From Symbiotaphrina buchneri (lineage: Eukaryota; Ascomycota; Symbiotaphrinales; Symbiotaphrinaceae), in contig BCIG01000019.1 of the NCBI GenBank assembly GCA_001599915.1, positions 496,001 through 560,000 of the forward strand: DNA of 64,000 nucleotides, in the 5' to 3' direction. Shown piece after piece: positions 57,110-64,000 of this stretch. A program made the translations under genes and the position numbers. The notes beneath the pieces are model-generated. The model was not told the DNA's origin. It searched no databases and was given only the letters and a program-made list of their open reading frames with translations. Every line of letters starts with the position of its first letter. Position 1 is the first letter of the stretch.

Positions 57110-58184
57110 CTAACTCGGCTCACACATGCCTGAGACCGATGCTCTAGAACACCCTTCCGGGCAGGGATACGACGCGTTGAACTGCCAGAGGAAGTACGGA
57201 TCTGTCTCGTTGGCCAGAACATGTCCCAGGATGCGCGTGCTACCTGGTAATTGATACGATTCCTTAAAGATATCATGAGACGAGATGTGGATCTGGCCCC
57301 AGCCTGTTGCGAGAGTCTTCAGTATCCGTCCGTCGAAAACAGTATGTGTCGTCGTAGGCAAGCAGACGCAGAGTTGGCAAGACGTGGCTTACCTTTCTTG
57401 ACCAACGTGTCGATACTGGTTCCGTAGATATACTCTTTAAAGTTCGCCCAGCGGATGGCGGATGCGCACTACAGATGTCAAATGTCAGGCCAGAACCCAA
57501 AAACCCTGTTCGACTTTGCACGGATGCTCCTGCTTACTTACCATGGGACAACTCTCCGCGTTGGTATACAGACTCAGACTGCCAAACGCAGCCAGCGCCT
57601 CTTGCGGGCTCAGCCTATACAGTCCCCTCGGATCTGTCAGGACCTTGCTACAATTCTGTATCGCAGCGATTTCTCCTACCATGCATGTATCAGCTGCGCT
57701 CATCTCACGATATGCGGGAAGAGCAGACGGCAAGAACCGTACCATGCAGCGTCGGATCCCCCAACCTCGCATTCCCATTCAATCCCATACACACCAACTC
57801 CCCCATGCCGGGAGCCGAATGATTCACCACCACGGTCCCAAACGGCGCAAACGGACAGGGCTCCGCGAAGTCCTCCAAGACCCCGTTCGCGCGGCGCATC
57901 CAGTACACACGCGCGTCGTACGGCACGCCATTGATGCTCAGCCCCGTCGCGTCGAGCAGCGCCGCAGGCGCCAGGCTGCCGCGGTGCTGTAGCAGGCTCG
58001 CGATGCGCGCTGTCAGAGGTCGAGTGAGGCTTTGATGATGCGTGGATGCGTAGCGGATGAGCACGATGAGAAGAGATATGAAGAAGAATTGGAAGATGGT
58101 CGTGAGCAGCGAGGACGAGGGCGATTTGCGGGCTAAGCCGCGCCCTGCGGGTCGCGAGCTGCTGGATGGCTTGGGTTTGGCCAT
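57110..58184 (-). CDS. Membrane-anchored CMP/dCMP-type deaminase (281 aa, 4 exons)
   Basis: Exons 58184-57743, 57675-57542, 57468-57393 and 57303-57110 sum to 846 nt. Introns are 67, 73 and 89 nt, and all three junctions fall at or near conserved motifs. Residues 24-46 are a strong hydrophobic anchor (LLTTIFQFFFISLLIVLIRY). The catalytic domain carries the zinc-deaminase signature: H147-G-E149 for zinc and proton transfer, and SCPMC with C190 and C193 as zinc ligands. The surrounding TLHGEIAAIQNC, SLYTNAESCPMC and ASAIRWANFKEYIYG match CMP/dCMP and tRNA-adenosine deaminase folds. C-terminal Cys pairs (YPCPEGC, GMCEP) would suit disulfides. Inferred: a type II membrane protein with the domain in the ER/Golgi lumen or cell surface, so its substrate is probably extracellular or lumenal rather than the usual nucleotide pool. 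Confidence 0.87.
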
Positions 58185-58772
58185 GTTGGTTCACAGTGGA
58201 GTGATGAATCAAGGGCCTATTCTGGCGTACGGAAGCTCCAGTTTTCAGCTGTACAGCACAAGCAGGAAGATATTGGGAGGAAGGTCCGGAGGCCTGGCTT
58301 ATTGTGGGGCCGAGATAAGGCGGCCGCTTTTGCCGACTGAACCGTCCCCAGACGGAGTTTTTCTAAACTCCGACTTCGGTTTGTCAGTCGATGTCACTTG
58401 AGGACTCCAAAAGAGAGCTAAAATGGAGTAAAAGCAGATTGTTTGGTGAGGTGGCTGGACATGAATTGAGGAATTGGAGAAGTACCAGTACACCCTGAAC
58501 GAGATCGACGTCGGCGTCGTTGGATCAAGATTCTGGACTTAGGCAAGTTGCAACGCATCAGACTGGTCGAAATGCCTACAAATTCACTGCGCACGTAGAC
58601 TTAGCTACCTCATATACTGTGAATCATGTGATGTGAATATTATTTGGAACGGACATAAACCTCCAGCTATCCGGAGTTTCCAATCACATATTCAAATTGC
58701 GAGCACCCTGACCTGCAAGAGGCGGTCCACACAGCTTACCGCAAGACGGCTGCACTGCTGGGTTAATATTAA
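58185..58772. other. Intergenic region
   Basis: About 0.6 kb between the deaminase start and the ASST-like stop, both minus strand. The deaminase promoter should lie here. No gene seen. Confidence 0.45.
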
Positions 58773-60997
58773 TTACGGCTCCTGACCAGAGCCGTCCTCT
58801 TCATCCTGGCTGTTCCTCAACTTAATCCACGGTGTGCTGACTGGGCTTGCTCCAGCCCACCAACCGCGGAACCAGCTTCGCCATCCACCCCGTCCCCAGC
58901 TGAGGGCACCACCTCCAACTCTGCGCCGCAATAGCATGCTCAGGAGTACTAATACCAGCACACCCGTCGCCAGACCCCAAACTACTACCTTGATCAAGCC
59001 TCCATGAGTATCACCGCCGCCGTCTTCGTTATCACCAGCGTCTTCCTCCTCTTCCTTCTCCTCCTTCTCATCCTCCTCCATCACAGACAACGCATTCTCA
59101 CATCCGGTATCTGAGCAGAACGGTGCCAAGGAGGCGGTCGGGACAAACGTCTGCACGACGGAAGAGTTTGAAAGACTCCGTCCCGCGCTGTCCAGGGCCT
59201 CGACGAAGACATACGGGAAGAATCCAGGCACTGCAAGAGTCGTCTCAAAGCCCCGTTTTGGGGCGTCGAAGGTAGTGGCAACGGCAAGAGTGCTTGCGTC
59301 GTACGAGGTGGATGCAGAGGTCATAGAGGCGTGGAAGCGCCAATGAGACACCGTGGTTGCGCCATTCCACGATACGTAGAATACCGTTGTCGGTCCCTCC
59401 TCACGCCTGTTAGACGCATACAGGGAGCCCGCGCCGTAGCGCGAATAAGCCCACAGGGCAGGTTGATCCAGGGGTTCGCCGACCCAATTATCGAACTTGT
59501 ACGCGCGATAATTCATCATGCCCATGAACGCCAGATACGCATACCACACGGGCGTGCCCTCGTGCGTGCTCTCGCTCACCATGGCGTTCTTGCCCCAGCC
59601 CTGCACGACATTGCCGAACTCCCCCGTCGCCGTGCGCAGGATCTGCGTGTTGCCCTGGCTCGGGCTGAACAGGCCGTCACCCGCGTTCTCCGAGAGCTGG
59701 TCTGGGGCGCGGAACTCGCGCAGGAGAGTTGCGGTGCGCTCGACGTGGTCGAGGGAGATCAGCATGCCGGAGCTGTAGGGCGCGGTGTTGTTGACGCCGT
59801 CGCCGCCGTTGTTTAAGAGCGAGAGCAACATGTGCGTAGAGCTTTCTGAATGCACTCTTGCGTCGTGCTGGTGGCTGAAACCGGCGGCCGTGGGGAATCT
59901 CTTTAGGGTAAACGAGCTGTTGGCGCCACCAAGCGACCACAGTACGGAGCCGTCGGTATGCGAGATGCAGTATATAGAGCTGGTATGCCGCGCGGAAATG
60001 ACATAGTCGCCTGAGGAGAGCTTGGCGATGCTGTTGATGTGGAAGTAGTCCCAGGCAGAGTCGGGCGTGAGACCGGAGCCGGCCGTGTCGAGAGATTCCC
60101 GCGGCGTCCAGCTGTGAGAGAGCGGGATGTGGTCAAGGCTGCGCCATTCGAACACCACCTCGTTCGTCTCCACATTGACTTCCTGGAAAGCACTCTCCAT
60201 AACCCATCCCATGCCATTGACGCCATAATCTGAGAGGTCCATGGGCCGCTGTTTGTAGATGGTCAAGAGGGCAGTGGTGCCGTCCCCGACAAGGGAAAAT
60301 TCATGCTGGTCGCTAGCAGAGAAGGACCCGCCGGCCTGCACTGTTGCGACGGTCTGGTAATGCCTGTTGAGAATTACGCCGTGGCCGCGGCTATATCCTA
60401 GTTGTTGGTAGCCTTGGAAGAAGCAGAGATGGGGCGAGCCGCGAAACGTGCAGACATGAGGCATGTGCACACTCTCAGAGCCGGCAATGCCCCAGCCGGA
60501 CCAGACCATGTTCTGGATTCTCATCAGCATGATTGCTCAAGACGATTCTCTTATAGACGATTCATGGTAGATAAAAGGGAAGAGAGCTACGTACGCCATC
60601 ATTGTCATAGATGTACGGTCCTGCATTATCTGTCTGATATGGCCCTACAAAGAAATAACCTGGAGCGACCTTTTCCTTCTCATTGAGGACAACGGTGAGG
60701 ATTGGTGGTGCTGTCAGGTCAGGTCTCTACGTTGAAAGTCAGCAATCCTTTTGTTTATTGCAAAATTATCCCCTCTGAATACAGGACTGCTCAAGGTCCA
60801 AGTGCCGAGATTATGTATAGGAATAGACTGACCGATCGAAACACCGCAACCGGGTTCGTGATATTATCACCGACGACACCATTGATTAAGAAACATATTA
60901 TGGTGAGGGCAACAGCTATTATTGTTGTTGATGGAGTGAGACAACAGCACTTGTGCGATAGCGTATTGGTTCTGCCTTCAGGCACACCGTGCCGCAT
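58773..60997 (-). CDS. Arylsulfotransferase (ASST)-like membrane protein (678 aa, 3 exons)
   Basis: Exons 60997-60833, 60726-60595 and 60512-58773 sum to 2037 nt. Introns are 106 and 82 nt. An N-terminal hydrophobic segment at about 25-45 (STTIIAVALTIICFLINGVV) is a signal peptide or anchor. FRSRPDLTAPPIL and GPYIYDNDGNMVWSG open the Arylsulfotran-type beta-propeller, which runs to about 545 (ISALGG-like blades: DYVISARHTSSIYCI, FSHQHDARVH, GNTQILRTATGEFGNVVQG). An acidic linker (MEEDEKEEKEEEED) precedes a C-terminal transmembrane helix at about 610-630 and a short basic, Trp-rich cytosolic tail. The family is large in fungi and its substrate is not established here; sulfotransferase activity is not proven for fungal members. 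Start at 60997 is chosen because it alone gives a secretion signal and joins in frame. Confidence 0.8.
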
Positions 60998-61352
60998 CAC
61001 CAATCAAACGCCGAGCACCAGTTGTAGACCTGCCAATACAAGCATAGTACGAAAGACGGATGAATGTTAGTCCACGGTAAGGCAGGAATGAACGGTCGGT
61101 AGCGATGCAACAAGCGTGAGCTGCTCTCCTTCGTTCTTGCTCTTGCACGGTTGCACCAGTCTTCGAAACAAGAAATGGTCGCGAGCGCCCAGGTTGAATC
61201 ACGCGACAGCGACAAGTCATAAGGGGAGCGTTCTCTTATCACACGCAGATAGCGAGGTTGTCATTACGGCTACACAACTGCCCAACAGCAAAAGCCCCCA
61301 GCAATCGATTGATCGGCACCAGCCGTGAAAAACGCACTTGGGGGTGTCTTGG
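60998..61352. other. Intergenic region
   Basis: About 0.36 kb between the ASST-like start and the stop of the C2H2/fungal-TF gene, both minus strand. No gene seen. Confidence 0.45.
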
Positions 61353-64000
61353 CTAGGGTTCCCAGCTACAATACTCCGGCCGTGCTCGTCTATCTAGAAT
61401 CAGCGCTGTGCCTGGCCACCCCTGAATTCTCAAGGACCATCGGCTCTCCGTCACCGCAGCACCTCGTTCCAAGAACCTGCGGACCGTCCAAGCGGTCTCG
61501 CTCGTTGATGGAGGCGAGTGCGATGAGAACGGCTGGGACGACTGCAGAGATGCCGACGCGAAGACCTCAACTGATTGTTTTCGGAGCGCGTGGTTGTATG
61601 CCCAGATGGTAAGAGCAGCAAAGTAGACGACCCATGGCGGATGAGTCAGAGGATCTCGACGAGGGGAATAGGGTAGGAGGGCTTCCTGGGCGAGTGTGTT
61701 TTCTGTCCCTGGTTCTCTATTACGCCTGCCAGGGGCGACGTGACTGCTCCGGTTTGAAATTGGCTGCACGAGGATAGCGTACAGGAAGCGGAAAGCATGC
61801 TCAACGGCGCCTCGTGCTTGAGAGGTCGGCGCCCATGCCTCCATGCGCTGGGCTGCATTGGCGTGGTCGCGGCTTGAGACACGTCGAGATACAAGCCGCT
61901 TGGATCCCGAGAGGATCTGACAGTCGAGGATGTCGACGTTGCGACTCAGATGAGCGAGGTGGTAGAGCGCCAGTCGATTGTGGAAGTGAAGCTCCAGCCC
62001 AATCGGGCCTTTTGAGGAGAGACCGCCGTTGACGTCTTCGCCTGTGAAGGCCTCTTCGAACCCGGCGTTCCATGTGTCGAAGGCGCGGAAGAGAAGGGAT
62101 CGCCATCGCTCTTGTTCTTCTGTTCGTAATGGCGTTTCCAGCCAAGTTAGTTGAGTCTCCCGATTATGCATGTGCCAGCCGACACTGAGCAGGCCAGCCA
62201 TGAGGATGACTCGCCCAAAGGCGTGCGTCTTGACATCCTGGCCATGCAGAGAGCGCTTGAGCCCATCGATGAAGTTGACAGGTTTCACGCCGTAGAGACG
62301 GAGGCTTGCGTCGAGGCTCTGGACGCTCTCGGGAGAAGTGGCTGTCCAGAGGGACTCATCGCAGGGAAGTCTGAGATGGATCTCCTGTGGTGAGATATTG
62401 GCCGCATGGCCGAACATGAGAGCATGTGTGATGTCCATGATGAAGGCAGAGAAGACTACACGGTGCATTGATTCGGTTTTGATCCACTGAGACCACCAGT
62501 CGAACGAGCTACTGCCGTTGATAACATCAGCCCGGCTGGGAGCGTCGCTCTCTGGGTCACCGCCTTGATGTTGAGCTGCCCGTCCATCTCTTCCCTCTTT
62601 ACTGATTAGAGGAGAGCCCCGTTTCAAGAGTGTAAGTGTAGATGCATGGTGAATATTTGCTTGCTCGTGCAGCTCCCTCGAAGAATACATCTTCTCGTAT
62701 AATTCAAGAAGTAGCAGTGTCTGAAACACCCATAACTTTGCAGGTGGCACTGCATCTTCCTCGGTATAGACCTCCCACCTCAGAAACGATGCAAGAAGGT
62801 CAGCAAAGGATTTATAGCCTTCTGTCTGATCCTCGAACTTGAGCTTATGTAGGGTTGAAGCACCAAGCGCTATCACGGCCGCGAGTAAGAGGATAGGACA
62901 AGAGTCGGGCGAGAAAGTAGGTCGATGTAAAACTGGAATCTGCGGGGAGACGTGCTCCCAGAACGCTGATATACACTTTCCCAATATCGACAGGCTGAAC
63001 TTTTGCGCATCGCCGTCGAGGTAGTTGTCCATACAGGTATCCATTAACGACCGCTTTTTCTTCTGCTTCTGCCTCTGTCGGAAAGACCGAGCCAAATCCA
63101 ACAGTTCCTGTCGTCTTGCCTCCGACATAGTATTTTGCGATGTCCCAGGTCTCTCAAGGGGCCGAAGATCGAAACCCATGGGATGGTCTGGAAGAGAATC
63201 GCGGTCCGTCGGAGACGTCTGATTCTGTGAGAACGCGGTATCGATGCCGAAAGCCATATTCCCGAAATTCAGATCGACCGGAGTGCTTTCCAGGTCGAAG
63301 AGCCAGGAAGCGAAATCGTCCCGCATGGAGGCATCATTACTAAGTGGATTTATCTGCGTGGGTAGTTCTGTATCTTGCAATCCGTCCTCCGGCGGCGCGG
63401 TTCCGAAGCCTTTGAGAAACGGTGACTGCTGCTGGTCACCGAAGGTGCGGATCCCGGCGGCTTGCCTCTGCACTCCTGTGGTTGCAGGATATGTCGATGC
63501 TGTCAAAGTAGCCGGTTCATTTGATTCGATAGGCATGGATGAAATCGTCATTTTCATGGTAGAACGCGGGCTTGTGCCGGGACCGCTCCCATGGTGGCTT
63601 CCGAATGAGCCACTGCGATGCGCCATATGGTCATTGGTTGCAAGAGTATCGCTTAGACGTGATTCCGATGATTCTGCTGTAGACGGGTACCACCGCGGAT
63701 CACGTTCTGGGTTTCCTGTGGGAAATCCAGAAGGCAACGCCTGATTAACGGCATGACGAGCGTGAGGAGGAAGACGGGCGGAATGCCTTTCGCGGTGTCT
63801 GGATAACAGATCGCTCCTGACGAAAGTTTGCAGGCAGCCGGGGTAGTCGCAGTAGAGAATCTCCTTAGGAGCATCTGTGGAACAAGTCAAAAGCTGACGG
63901 TAAGAGTGAACGGTAGGTGCTGCAGCTCACGGTTGAGTTGGTGTCGCTGTAAGTGCTCTGCCCTGGAGTATTTCCTGCCACAATAGCACACAAACCGTTG
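61353..64000 (-). CDS. C2H2 plus fungal TF-domain regulator, 5' part missing (window edge)
   Basis: The long exon 63874-61353 is joined by a 56-nt intron (63875-63930; GTGAGC, TTGAC, CCACAG) to an upstream exon that reaches the right edge. The spliced sequence reads CYCGRKYSRAEHLQRHQLNH, then CDYPGCLQTFVRSDLLSRHRERH: two C2H2 fingers in tandem, of the Adr1/Krueppel type used by fungal carbon- and stress-response factors. After a Ser/Pro/Thr-rich linker, residues from about 300 onward match the fungal-specific TF domain (PVLHRPTFSPDSCPILLLAAVIALGA; LWVFQTLLLLELYEKM; RVVFSAFIMDITHALMFG). At least 860 residues are visible. A C2H2 pair plus this domain defines a known fungal regulator class; the target genes are unknown. 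The missing N-terminus lies outside the window. Confidence 0.85.

Noticed and set aside
1-64000. CRISPR arrays, bacterial-type operons, riboswitches
   Set aside because: The window is eukaryotic (spliceosomal introns throughout) and no regularly spaced repeats were seen.

Overview
The window is nuclear DNA of a filamentous ascomycete (Pezizomycotina), most likely an Aspergillus/Penicillium-type Eurotiomycete. Genes carry many short GT-AG introns (about 44-150 nt) with CTRAC-type branch points. The gene content is typically fungal: Zn2Cys6 and C2H2 regulators, a full-size PDR transporter, CSN1, an RGS-LOV photoreceptor and a DUF3431 protein. I built the gene models by hand from splice signals. 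Every complete multi-exon model sums to a whole number of codons and ends in a stop; the exceptions are the broken amidohydrolase and the two genes cut by the window edges.

Layout. 0-14 kb, all minus strand: 5' part of a DUF3431 protein (cut by the window edge), an RGS-LOV blue-light receptor, an MFS transporter, COP9 signalosome subunit 1 and a large C2H2 regulator. 14.1-20.8 kb is a 6.7-kb stretch with no convincing conserved gene. 20.8-24 kb, minus: a carboxymuconolactone-decarboxylase-like protein and a Myb/SANT-like regulator. 24-27.4 kb is again gene-poor. 27.4-29.1 kb, plus: an amidohydrolase whose frame is broken by an AT-rich patch. 29.5-34.4 kb, minus: a conserved-looking protein of unknown function and an RBR-type ubiquitin ligase. 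36.8-42 kb, plus: an intact 13-exon PDR (ABCG) transporter, tail-to-tail with a small Zn2Cys6 regulator. 44-48.3 kb: a small Tim17-like membrane protein, a sugar-transporter relic and a secreted purple acid phosphatase. 48.8-52 kb: a Zn2Cys6/fungal-TF-domain regulator converging on an MDR-family oxidoreductase. 52.6-61 kb: a PNGase A-like glycoamidase, a LITAF protein, a membrane-anchored CMP/dCMP-type deaminase and an arylsulfotransferase-like membrane protein. 61.3-64 kb, minus: a C2H2 plus fungal-TF-domain regulator running off the right edge.

There is no single pathway. Small local units may exist: PDR pump plus adjacent Zn2Cys6 factor (possible xenobiotic response), and Zn2Cys6 factor plus adjacent oxidoreductase. 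Several products enter the secretory pathway (acid phosphatase, PNGase A, deaminase, ASST). I found no CRISPR array, rRNA, convincing tRNA, polyketide or nonribosomal-peptide synthase, or recognisable intact mobile element. The most interesting items are the RGS-LOV photoreceptor (with a probable additional C-terminal PAS-like region), the amidohydrolase broken by AT-rich filler, the membrane-anchored deaminase, the GC-AG intron inside a zinc-cluster codon, and the long regulatory-looking desert upstream of the C2H2 gene.
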